64,000 nt of DNA from positions 2,523,988-2,587,987 of the forward strand of contig NZ_CP011272.1 of the NCBI RefSeq assembly GCF_001610875.1, given 5' to 3'. Shown piece after piece: positions 55,945 to 64,000 of this stretch. This DNA comes from Pirellula sp. SH-Sr6A. Its GTDB lineage: Bacteria; Planctomycetota; Planctomycetia; Pirellulales; Pirellulaceae. Every line of letters begins with the position of its first letter. The stretch's first letter is position 1. The notes under the pieces were generated by a model. That model did not search any database. It worked only from the letters and a program-made list of their open reading frames with translations, and was not told the origin of the DNA. A program made the translations under genes and the position numbers.

Positions 55945-58900
55945 CTAAGCCGCCGCTTTGCCTGGTCCCTTGGTCTTCGCGTTTTGCTCGCGTTCGACGA
56001 AGTACAGCAGGATCGGAGCCGCGACGAAAATCGAGCTGTAGGTACCGACGATGATGCCGACGAGCAAGCAGAAAGCGAATCCGTGGATTCCTTCCCCGCC
56101 GAAAATGTACATCAACAAAATCGCAACGATGGTTGTCGACGAGGTCAACAACGTTCGGCTCAAGGTTTGTGTCACGCTCTGGTTGATCATCGCCTTGGTC
56201 AAGCGTGGACTCTTCCCCTTCACTTCCCGAATACGGTCGAACACAACGATCGTGTCGTTCAGCGAATAACCGATGATCGTCAAAAACGCAGCCACGATCG
56301 TAAGGGAGATTTTGAAATCCTCGATCAGCAGGAAACCGAGCGGACGGAAGAGCCAATGGCTAACCGCCACGAAGCACAAGGTAATCAACACGTCGTGGAC
56401 CAGACCGATAACCGCAGCGATACCATACGCCAACTTTTGGAATCGGAACCAAATGTATGCGGCAATAAACACCAAACTCAGGAATAAACCGGCCCAAGCT
56501 CGCTGCTGCATCTCGGTCGCAACACTTCCCTCGATCTTGCTGATCGATTGCCAAACAGGCTGGGAACGGATTTGCTCTCGCAATTTATCCCCGATGGCTT
56601 GCGTGGTGCTCGCATCAAAAGGCAGGTAAACCGTCCAGTCCTTGACGGGAACCGACGACTCGGGAGTCCAGTTTTCCACACCGTTTGCAAACAACTCAAT
56701 CTGTGGCTCCACCAACGTAGTGTTGACTGCTTGGGCTGCCCGAATCAATGCCTCGCGCACCTGGCTGGCGTTGATCTTGGCTTCGCCGTCGGACGTGCTG
56801 GTGTGGAACAGCAACGAAAGCTTGCTGCGAACCGCAGGAGCATCCGCATTGGCTGCCGGAGCAGCAGGAGTTGCCTCAGCAGGGGTCACGGTGGCGGGTG
56901 GAACAGGCGACTCGGGTGCAGGATCTTGTTTCGGAACACCGTTGTCGGCCGACGGATTGTTCGCATTCGTCGCGTCCTGGGCAGGCGTTGCCGTCGCACC
57001 GGTCGCGGGCTCTTGGAGCGTTACCAGTTTTCCGTTTCGAAGCAATCCCAAGGAAGACTGCGCGTTGGAGACATTGATGTCCACATCGTAGGTCACCAAC
57101 CGAGCAGGACCTCCCTCCGAGAATCCCTTGAGCAATCGATCCGCGACTTCCTTTTGATCCTTTAGCGAAACATCGAGCTTGTAGACAGAGTCCTTCGGAA
57201 CTCCCTCCATTGCCACATTGATCAGCGTGCTCTGGATAGGAAGACCATCGGAATCGACGTCAAACGTCTTGTTTACGACGTCTCGCACATCATCGGCATC
57301 CACTCCCTTGTCGAGGGAGAAAACGATCGAAGTTCCACCGTTGAAATCGATATCCAAAATCTGACTGCCCCGAAGGAACGTCGCGACCAAACCGATCACA
57401 ATCAAAACAGCCGATACCGCGTAGGCCACGTATCGCTGTTTCATGAAATCGACATCGCCAATCCCGAAAACGGCGCGCTTCGCCGAGTTGACGTAGTCCG
57501 CCATCCCGAGCCACAAGAAGCCGGTTCGTTCACAAATCTCAAAGAGTTTGTGCGTGAAGTAAACCGCGGTGAACAAGCTGATGACCAAGCCGATGATCAA
57601 CGTTACCGCGAACCCCTTGATCTGCTCGGTACCGACCCAATACAGGACCAACGCCGTGATCAATGTCGTCAAGTTGGAGTCGAAAATCGTCGTCCAAGCG
57701 CGATCGAAACCATTGCGAATCGCCAATCTCGGCGTCGCTTTGCGTTCCCGCTCTTCTCGGATCCGCTCGAAAACCAGGACGTTCGCGTCGACGCTCATAC
57801 CGACGGAGAGAACCAAACCAGCCAAGCCAGATAGAGTCAAAGGCTGTCGGATCAAAATCATCACCGCCAGGATCATCGCCAAGTTCAAGAGCAGCGCGAG
57901 TGTCGCAATCAATCCGCTGAATCGGTAGTACGCCACAACCAGAAGAATTGTGGTCGCAAGGGCAATCGCGCTGGAGTATCCACCCTTGGCGATCGCAACT
58001 TGACCCATGCTCGCCCCGATCACGTTCTTACTGACCGGTTGGCGGGAAAGCACGCCGGGTAGGGCACCCGCGTTGAGGATGTCAACCAAACGCTGGACGT
58101 CGGTCTCCGAGAAATTCCCTTGGATAACCCCATTGGAACTGATCGTATCGTTCAGGTTCGGAGCCGAGAGGACGTTGCCGTCGAGCAAAATGGCCATACG
58201 GCGTTTGAAGTCGCGGCTGGCGTCGGGCAAATTCGCTCCGGTCAGCTTGAGCATCTTGCTCGCTCCACCAGTCGACATCGTAAAGGCGACTTCGTAGCCA
58301 CCTCGCTGTCCAAAAGTCTTGGTCGCTCGCTCGAGATCGACCCCATCGACGATTTGATAGGGCTTTCCGGCTCGCTGCAGCGCGAGCAGGACGTCGATGC
58401 TGTCGATCTTTTGCGATTCAAGCCATGCGGAAAGGTCGCCGGGCCGCTGGCTCGGAGGTGGGTTCACAATGCGGCCGGTCAAACTGTTGCGAACAACGTC
58501 GCCATACTGATATCCATCGAACTGGCGAACGCCCGCGTCATCCTTTTGGGCCCCAAGACGTCGCCACACCCCGGCGACTTCTTCTTCACCGGACGTTTTG
58601 TTCACCAACTTGACTTCTCGACTGAGCCGTACGTTTTGGTCTTCCGAATCGGCCTGCGCGATCGCGCGATCGATGATGTCTTTGTGATCGTTCATGTTGG
58701 CGACGATCCGGAACTGCAAAATCCCAGCCTCGGTAATCAATCGCTCAATCTCTGCGATTTGGGACTCATCCACGGCGGGAATCGTGATTTCAATCTTGTC
58801 GTCGCCGTTAGCCCGAATGTTGATTTCGAGCGTCCCGGAGGGATTGAGGCGATTCATCAAAGGAAAGCGGAAATCCTGGGCCGTCACCTTCGTTGCCGAA

Positions 58901-59238
58901 GATCTATCCTCCGCCGAGCGATCCACTTCGTAGATCAAGTTCGTTCCACCGACGATGTCCGGACCAAACAGCAGTTTCGGCGCATCGTCGACAAACGTAG
59001 GCATAACCAACACGAGGACTGTGAGCAGCACCACAAAGCTGATCGCGGTGAAACCACCCGTGTGGGTTGGCATGCGAAGGGCTTTGGCAAGCGTCCGGCC
59101 GGCGAGGAACGGAATTCCGAGCGCGAGGACGAAAAGAACCAAATTGAACGCGCCCGATTTCCAATCGGAAACGCTCGCGGTCCCATCCCCAAGGGTTGGG
59201 GCTGACGATTGAGCTAGATAGAACAGTTGATCAAGCAT
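55945..59238 (-). CDS. secDF: Fused protein-export membrane protein SecD-SecF
   Basis: 1097 aa, 12 membrane segments expected. The SecD half (1-570) has the N-terminal segment, periplasmic P1 domain and LAGLVLSVGMSVDANVLVFE motif; the SecF half starts near residue 590 (MKQRYVAYAVSAVLIVIGLV) with SLNDTIVVFDRIRE and LIGIIVGTYSSIF-type end. A long Ala/Pro/Thr-rich linker (about residues 740-800) lies inside the SecF periplasmic region, an unusual expansion. Helps pull proteins across the membrane using the proton gradient. yajC lies 53 bp upstream, on the same strand. Confidence 0.95.
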   Translation of the reverse strand: MLDQLFYLAQSSAPTLGDGTASVSDWKSGAFNLVLFVLALGIPFLAGRTLAKALRMPTHTGGFTAISFVVLLTVLVLVMPTFVDDAPKLLFGPDIVGGTNLIYEVDRSAEDRSSATKVTAQDFRFPLMNRLNPSGTLEINIRANGDDKIEITIPAVDESQIAEIERLITEAGILQFRIVANMNDHKDIIDRAIAQADSEDQNVRLSREVKLVNKTSGEEEVAGVWRRLGAQKDDAGVRQFDGYQYGDVVRNSLTGRIVNPPPSQRPGDLSAWLESQKIDSIDVLLALQRAGKPYQIVDGVDLERATKTFGQRGGYEVAFTMSTGGASKMLKLTGANLPDASRDFKRRMAILLDGNVLSAPNLNDTISSNGVIQGNFSETDVQRLVDILNAGALPGVLSRQPVSKNVIGASMGQVAIAKGGYSSAIALATTILLVVAYYRFSGLIATLALLLNLAMILAVMILIRQPLTLSGLAGLVLSVGMSVDANVLVFERIREERERKATPRLAIRNGFDRAWTTIFDSNLTTLITALVLYWVGTEQIKGFAVTLIIGLVISLFTAVYFTHKLFEICERTGFLWLGMADYVNSAKRAVFGIGDVDFMKQRYVAYAVSAVLIVIGLVATFLRGSQILDIDFNGGTSIVFSLDKGVDADDVRDVVNKTFDVDSDGLPIQSTLINVAMEGVPKDSVYKLDVSLKDQKEVADRLLKGFSEGGPARLVTYDVDINVSNAQSSLGLLRNGKLVTLQEPATGATATPAQDATNANNPSADNGVPKQDPAPESPVPPATVTPAEATPAAPAANADAPAVRSKLSLLFHTSTSDGEAKINASQVREALIRAAQAVNTTLVEPQIELFANGVENWTPESSVPVKDWTVYLPFDASTTQAIGDKLREQIRSQPVWQSISKIEGSVATEMQQRAWAGLFLSLVFIAAYIWFRFQKLAYGIAAVIGLVHDVLITLCFVAVSHWLFRPLGFLLIEDFKISLTIVAAFLTIIGYSLNDTIVVFDRIREVKGKSPRLTKAMINQSVTQTLSRTLLTSSTTIVAILLMYIFGGEGIHGFAFCLLVGIIVGTYSSIFVAAPILLYFVEREQNAKTKGPGKAAA

Positions 59239-59291
59239 TGAAGGGTCCGTGCCAAATGGAATCGACTTGTAGGGTAAGCTCGTCTCAGTCG

Positions 59292-59876
59292 CTACGCTTC
59301 GACGCTTCGGATGGATGCACGGTCAACTGTAAGTCGTGTGTTGGTACTTTCGTCAACTCTCACAGTAACCGTCCCAGCCTCGGCATTGATATTCGCTATG
59401 ACCCCGTGGATGCCTGAGCTCAAAACCACGCGATCGTTTTTCTTCAAATTGGCCAGACGTTCCTGCAACGCTTTCTGCGCTTTCTTTCCTGGTTTCGGAA
59501 CCAGCAATAAAACGACATACAACGCAACAAACATCAACAGGATGAGATTCAACGGATTGTTGAAAAATCCATCCATGAATCCCGGAGTTGGTTTCCCATT
59601 TCCCGTAGCCGCGGACCCAAGCTCGCGCTCCGCAACCGCACCGCTTTCCACTTCGCCTGCTCCCGCCTCCCCGTTGCCCTGGCTCGTCGCAGCAGGAGCA
59701 GAGGAGATTGTCGGAGCCTGCAATGCAGGAGATCCCGGTGCGGTCGAAGGTGTATCCGCCGGTTGGCTGCTACCTTCTTGAGTCGCCGCTAAAAGCGAAA
59801 GGGCTCGAAGTTCGTCCACAGGAACGACCCCAAGCACCAAGCTCACGGCGATGATCGAAGGTACGAAACGACCCAT
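59292..59876 (-). CDS. yajC: Preprotein translocase subunit YajC with N-terminal extension
   Basis: 194 aa. The C-terminal 95 residues are YajC: NPLNLILLMFVALYVVLLLV membrane segment, KPGKKAQKALQERLANLKKN, DRVVLSSGIHGVIANI. Before it is a signal-like N-terminus and a Ser/Ala/Pro-rich stretch of 80 residues, longer than in E. coli YajC (110 aa). Partner of SecDF encoded directly downstream. Confidence 0.92.
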   Translation of the reverse strand: MGRFVPSIIAVSLVLGVVPVDELRALSLLAATQEGSSQPADTPSTAPGSPALQAPTISSAPAATSQGNGEAGAGEVESGAVAERELGSAATGNGKPTPGFMDGFFNNPLNLILLMFVALYVVLLLVPKPGKKAQKALQERLANLKKNDRVVLSSGIHGVIANINAEAGTVTVRVDESTNTRLTVDRASIRSVEA

Positions 59877-60054
59877 TGGGGGGGATTGCCTCTCGAGGAA
59901 GGTCCAGATTTGATAGAAACCACGCAGTTTACGGGGAGAAAAAAATAGTCACAAGTCCAGACTGGACGTCTTGCCCCACAAGATCCCGACTGGAGAATGG
60001 CAAGCTCGGCAGATTGCGTTGGGTTTGAGGCATCACATACAGGGAAGAGCATTT

Positions 60055-61923
60055 ATGCATCTCGCGTCGCTTCGATCGATCCGAATTCTCGCAGCGATTT
60101 CCATCGGGATCGCGCTCGCCGCCGGAGGCTTTGTCGCGCCCCTTTCCCCCCGTGGCCACGCGAAAGAACCCTCGAGCGAGACGGTGAAAGGCTCTTTATC
60201 CAGGCTTCAAGCCGATATTGCCTACCTGGCTGCAGACGAACGCCAAGGCCGCGCAGCCGAAACAACGGGCCTTCGCGAAGCCGCGGACTTCCTGGCGGAA
60301 CGGTTCTCCAAGCTTGGCCTCAAAACCGATCTCTTCGAGGGAACTCCCTTCCAGAATTTCTCCCTCGACGGTCCCCTCCAAACTCCACCCGAAAAAAATC
60401 GAATCGAGATCCGCTCCGAAAAGGAACCCTCCTATTCCTTGCAACTCGGTAGAGATTATCAGCCTCAGACCCTTGGTAAGAACGGATCCTTTGACGCCCC
60501 AGTCGTCTTCGTCGGCTACGGCATTACCTCGACCGAAGAAGTCCTCTACGACGATTACGACGGAATCGACGTGAACGGCAAAGTGGTCGTCATCCTTCGA
60601 AAGGAGCCGCAAGGGAACGACCCCAAAAGCCCATTCGATGGTACCGAGCCATCCCAGCACGCTCTTTTCACCACCAAAGAAATCAACGCGGCTAAGCACG
60701 GTGCCGCCGCCGTCATTCTCGTCAACGACGCAGCGAGCGATCGCGATGCCCCCGACTCGATCTTCCCCCTCGGAACAGGTGGAGGATTGATCAAAGACCA
60801 AGTCCCCACGCTGTTCATGAAACGCTCCTTCCTCGCAAAGTGGTTTTCCCAAGCAGGCAAATCGCTCGAAGAGACGGAAAAGGGGATCGACCAAGACCTA
60901 AAACCCCGCTCCTTCGCCTTCCCAGACCTGAACATCTCCGGCGAAGTCGCCATCGAAAAGGCAAAGATCCCATCCTTCAATGTGCTCGGACTCCTTCCCG
61001 GGCAAGGCGATTTGGCGGACGAATACATCGTCATCGGTGCCCATTACGACCATGTTGGCATGGGCGGGCCCGGCTCTCTCGCACCAGGGACCATCGCCGT
61101 GCACAACGGCGCTGACGACAACGCTTCCGGAACTGTCGCGCTGCTCGAGACTGCGCTGCGGATGAAGAACGCTTACGATCAAGCCGGAGACCGACCTCGG
61201 CGCAACATTTTGTTCATCGGTTTTTCAGGTGAAGAACGCGGACTTCTGGGGAGCATCTACTACTGCAATCATCCACGCTTCGCATTGGAGAAGACCGTTG
61301 CCATGCTGAATATGGATATGGTCGGACGACTGCAAAACGACGAACTCACCATCTACGGAACTGGAACCGCAGTGGAGTTCGATGCCATGATCACGAAAAC
61401 CAACGAATCGCTAGCTTTCCGGTTGGAGAAATTGCCGGAAGGAATGGGACCGAGCGACCACCAATCCTTCTTTATGAAAAACATTCCAGTTCTTCACTTT
61501 TTCACCGGACTTCATGACGACTACCACCGACCAACTGATGATTTCGACAAAATCAACCTCATCGGAATCGATCGCATAACCGATATGGTTTCACAATTGG
61601 CAGAAGAGATCGCGTTCAACCCGGCCAAACCCTCCTTCGTGAAGGTGCGTGGCAGTGCGAATCCCCAAGCTAACCGCCAACGAGGCATTCGACTCGGCGT
61701 CCGTTTGAATGAAACCTTGGTCGAAAGAATTCTTCCCGGCTCACTGGCTGAAAAAGCTAGCATTCGCGAGGGAGATCGACTGATCCGGATTGGCGACACA
61801 CCTGTCGCGGAGCGAGCAGATGTCGACCGCGCCCTGCGATCGCTCGCACGCGGAAAAGAAACGGTCATCGAGGTAGATCGGAGTGGCGAGAAAGTTCAGT
61901 TGAAAGTGACTGTTCCCGAATAG
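60055..61923 (+). CDS. M28 zinc peptidase with PA and C-terminal PDZ domains
   Basis: 622 aa from the ATG at 60055 with GGAAG upstream. Signal peptide, helical lead-in, then a PA-type domain (about 140-270). M28 zinc ligands: IGAHYDHVGMG (His), HNGADDNASGT (bridging Asp), GFSGEERGLLGS (catalytic Glu pair), NMDMVGR (Asp) and GLHDDYHRPTDD (His). C-terminal PDZ domain of about 85 residues (LNETLVERILPGSLAEKASI). Secreted or outer-membrane aminopeptidase. Divergent from yajC; the intergenic gap is 178 bp. Confidence 0.93.
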   Translation: MHLASLRSIRILAAISIGIALAAGGFVAPLSPRGHAKEPSSETVKGSLSRLQADIAYLAADERQGRAAETTGLREAADFLAERFSKLGLKTDLFEGTPFQNFSLDGPLQTPPEKNRIEIRSEKEPSYSLQLGRDYQPQTLGKNGSFDAPVVFVGYGITSTEEVLYDDYDGIDVNGKVVVILRKEPQGNDPKSPFDGTEPSQHALFTTKEINAAKHGAAAVILVNDAASDRDAPDSIFPLGTGGGLIKDQVPTLFMKRSFLAKWFSQAGKSLEETEKGIDQDLKPRSFAFPDLNISGEVAIEKAKIPSFNVLGLLPGQGDLADEYIVIGAHYDHVGMGGPGSLAPGTIAVHNGADDNASGTVALLETALRMKNAYDQAGDRPRRNILFIGFSGEERGLLGSIYYCNHPRFALEKTVAMLNMDMVGRLQNDELTIYGTGTAVEFDAMITKTNESLAFRLEKLPEGMGPSDHQSFFMKNIPVLHFFTGLHDDYHRPTDDFDKINLIGIDRITDMVSQLAEEIAFNPAKPSFVKVRGSANPQANRQRGIRLGVRLNETLVERILPGSLAEKASIREGDRLIRIGDTPVAERADVDRALRSLARGKETVIEVDRSGEKVQLKVTVPE

Positions 61924-62079
61924 ATCGCTATTTACGCCATTTGTAACAATTGTCAGAATCGCGGGTGGACTGGGTAAATCATAGTGACCCTAACATCCGC
62001 ACCGGCGATCGACGGATCGATTGTCGTTTGAAAAAACGTTAGTGAACATTCACAACCACTTAGCAAGGAGTGCTCGAAA

Positions 62080-62763
62080 GTGCATTTTCGAATTTCTCTC
62101 GCGACCGTCGCTCTGATGGGGATTTGCTCAGCCTCCGCAATGGCACAAGCACCCGCCGCGAACGTTCCGCCCTCCCAACCTCCGAAGACGGGCGCATGCT
62201 CGGTAGCCTTGGTCGATGTCGGCTTCCTCTTGAAAAATCATCCCACGATGACTGCGGAGTTGGACAAGATCAAAGCGGAGATGCAAGCAGCCCAAGACCA
62301 AATCGAAGCTCGCCGCAAAGAACTTCTTACCCAAAGCGAAGCGATTGGCAAGAACCTCGAATCCTCAAGCCCCGAATTCAAGCAAAAGCAAGAAGAACTG
62401 CTCAACGCCGAAAGCAAGCTTCGCGTCGACTTCATGGGCAAAGAAAAGGAATTTGCAGAAAAGCAAGCTGGCGTGGTTTACAAGTCCTATCAAGACATCA
62501 CCACGGCGATCAGCACAGTTGCCGGTGCATACAAATACGATCTGGTTTTGCGATTTAGCAAAGAACAAAACGAAATGGACTACAAGAAGCCACGCACTGT
62601 GGACTTCGGAATCCAACGCGATGTGATTTACCAAGCACCAGGAATGGATGTAACCGACTACGTTTTGTACGTTCTGCGTACCAATGTCCAGGCGTCCGCG
62701 GGCACCGCCAAACCTGCTGTACCTCAAACCGCGAGCCGACCCGGTGTCGGACCGCAACGGTAG
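62080..62763 (+). CDS. OmpH/Skp-type periplasmic chaperone
   Basis: 227 aa, GTG start with AAGGAGT 8 nt upstream. Signal peptide (CSASAMAQA), then VALVDVGFLLKNHPTMTAEL and a long coiled coil (KAEMQAAQDQIEARRKELLT to about residue 130) as in Skp/OmpH, which binds unfolded outer-membrane proteins. A Pro/Ala tail follows. Upstream of lpxC and lpxA, the common skp-lpx cluster arrangement. Confidence 0.88.
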   Translation: MHFRISLATVALMGICSASAMAQAPAANVPPSQPPKTGACSVALVDVGFLLKNHPTMTAELDKIKAEMQAAQDQIEARRKELLTQSEAIGKNLESSSPEFKQKQEELLNAESKLRVDFMGKEKEFAEKQAGVVYKSYQDITTAISTVAGAYKYDLVLRFSKEQNEMDYKKPRTVDFGIQRDVIYQAPGMDVTDYVLYVLRTNVQASAGTAKPAVPQTASRPGVGPQR

Positions 62764-62933
62764 TCTTCCGTCGCGTAAAGACCGTCGAATGGACTCCATC
62801 GTTCGACGGATAGGACCTGCTGCAGGAGTTCCATCCTGTAGCGTCCAATCAAGCCCATTGCGAGCAACAAGATGTCGCTCTGCTTTCCAAACAAGTCGTT
62901 ACCCCTAAGGTTCGAAACGGATTTCGGCCTCGC

Positions 62934-63839
62934 ATGCAGCCACTACGATTCCAACAAACAATTGAGCACGTCACCCGCGTCAGCGGGCGTGGCTATTGGT
63001 CCGGACGTGCCAATACGTTGACCTTCCAGCCGGCACCGGCAGGAACGGGAATCGTCTTTCGGCGTAATGACTTGCCGGGCCATCCGACGATCGAAGCCCA
63101 TGCAGCCCGCCGTCGCGAAACCCAATTGCGAACCACGCTCGAGCAATCCGGCGCGCACGTTGAAATGGTCGAGCACGTGCTCGCCGCACTCTACGCGCTC
63201 GACATCGACAATTGCATCGTCGAGTGCGACGCTCCCGAAATGCCTGGCATGGACGGCAGTTCGCTCGCCTTTGCCCTGGCGATCGAACAAGCGGGTGTGC
63301 GATGCCAATTCGAGCCCACCCACTCGGTGGTGATCGAAGAGACTATCAAACTCGGGGATGATCAGCAGTGGATCATGGCGATCCCATCTGCAGATCCCGG
63401 AATGACCATCCGCTACGAATTGGACTACGGCCACTCGAGCAGCATTCCCAAATCCGAATCGACCCTCCCGGTCGACCGATCTACCTTCACTCGGCACATC
63501 GCCCCCGCGCGAACGTTCCTCGAGGAGCATGAAGCCAAGATGCTTCAAACAAAGGGGATCGCCTCCCACGTTACTTATCAAGACCTTGTTGTCTTCGGTT
63601 CCGACGGGCCGATCGATAATTCGCTTCGCTTCGACGACGAATGCTCGCGCCACAAATTGCTGGACGTGGTCGGCGATTTGGCCCTTTGCGGGTGGAGAAT
63701 CCAAGGAAAAGTCATCGCGCATCGGAGCGGACACCGATTGAACGGCATGCTCGCCGCAGCATTGTTCGAGACGGGACGCGCTCAACAGTTCCAATCGTCC
63801 CTAAATCATAAAACTCATGTCGCGAGGAACGCAGCTTGA
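62934..63839 (+). CDS. lpxC: UDP-3-O-acyl-N-acetylglucosamine deacetylase
   Basis: Zinc deacetylase, committed step of lipid A synthesis. VEHVLAALYALDIDN (zinc His), PEMPGMDGSSLAFALAIE, ARTFLEEHEA and RFDDECSRHKLLDVVGDLAL (His and Asp ligands) with the catalytic His in AHRSGHRLNG. 301 aa, normal. Followed after 64 bp by lpxA. Confidence 0.96.
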   Translation: MQPLRFQQTIEHVTRVSGRGYWSGRANTLTFQPAPAGTGIVFRRNDLPGHPTIEAHAARRRETQLRTTLEQSGAHVEMVEHVLAALYALDIDNCIVECDAPEMPGMDGSSLAFALAIEQAGVRCQFEPTHSVVIEETIKLGDDQQWIMAIPSADPGMTIRYELDYGHSSSIPKSESTLPVDRSTFTRHIAPARTFLEEHEAKMLQTKGIASHVTYQDLVVFGSDGPIDNSLRFDDECSRHKLLDVVGDLALCGWRIQGKVIAHRSGHRLNGMLAAALFETGRAQQFQSSLNHKTHVARNAA

Positions 63840-63903
63840 TCCGCCTTCCAACGCATCATCACGTTTTTCGCACTAGATTGACGCTTAGTCTGGGAAGTGA
63901 ACC

Positions 63904-64000
63904 ATGCCAACAATCATAGCCCACACCGCTGTGGTAGATCCTCGCGCCGAACTCGATGACGATGTTCGCATCGGACATCATTGTGTCATCGGCGCCAATG
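63904..64000 (+). CDS. lpxA: UDP-N-acetylglucosamine acyltransferase, 5' end only
   Basis: Only 32 codons lie in the window: MPTIIAHTAVVDPRAELDDD then VRIGHHCVIGAN, the beginning of the left-handed beta-helix hexapeptide repeats of LpxA. Gene order lpxC-lpxA and the IHPTAIVDP-like start support the call. Transfers the first acyl chain of lipid A. Confidence 0.88.
   Translation, partial: MPTIIAHTAVVDPRAELDDDVRIGHHCVIGAN

Noticed and set aside
58120-59205. 361-aa plus-strand ORF antisense to secDF
   Set aside because: Shadow of the strongly coding SecD part; no start signal or recognisable domain.

Overview
The window looks like a chromosomal segment of a planctomycete, most likely of the Pirellulaceae. 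Evidence: several secreted or membrane proteins of planctomycete type, a Cys-type sulfatase, a SecD-SecF fusion beside a YajC with a long N-terminal extension, LpxC/LpxA lipid A genes, CsrA, and a tyrosine recombinase of the kind common in this phylum. This assignment comes from protein recognition only; no 16S rRNA is present.

Layout. 1-21.9 kb is ordinary chromosome: a partial secreted-protein gene, argG, a secreted protein of unknown function, an acyl-CoA/AMP ligase, an ABC transporter pair (LolD-like ATPase plus 860-aa FtsX-type permease), folA, then a plus-strand run of a CrtI-type desaturase, glutathione peroxidase, a DegT-type aminotransferase, surE and a beta-propeller protein. Next come a CoA-disulfide-reductase/rhodanese fusion with an ArsR regulator, pepF, and a minus-strand operon of a TPR-like protein, pepT and a sulfatase.

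22-28 kb is accessory. It holds a cysteine-rich AraC regulator with a DUF417/RclC-like membrane protein, and a small membrane protein with an XRE regulator. The 5' end of that pair abuts a roughly 2.1-kb unit: an HUH (Y1) transposase-like gene between two arrays of a 19-bp repeat (6 copies on one side, about 26 on the other). An LRR protein and a small membrane-protein gene with an in-frame TAG follow.

28.1-36.3 kb is an integrated mobile element of about 8.1 kb at the 3' end of tRNA-Glu(UUC). It is bounded by direct repeats (74/76 identical in the core) and carries AlpA-like and excisionase-type HTH genes, a DUF2958 protein, a zinc-ribbon/TOPRIM primase, a DUF3987 protein, a TubC-like protein, an unknown 380-aa protein and a tyrosine integrase. 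I see no capsid, terminase or conjugation gene. The integrase reading frame runs through attR into the antisense of the tRNA gene. The same frame continues on the far side of attL as a 69-codon tail, so excision is predicted to rebuild a longer integrase (about 485 aa) than the integrated form (423 aa). This is the most interesting feature of the window.

36.3-64 kb is again chromosome: tRNA-Glu, csrA, a polytopic membrane protein, smpB, a second ABC transporter pair, a DUF58 protein, acpP-fabF, a group II intron placed directly behind a transcription terminator, a lipoprotein with a (LPAGG)n repeat, a thioredoxin/YHS-like secreted protein, purA, a prenyltransferase-repeat protein, hemL, a HemP-like gene, secDF-yajC, an M28 peptidase with PDZ domain, an OmpH/Skp chaperone, lpxC and the start of lpxA.
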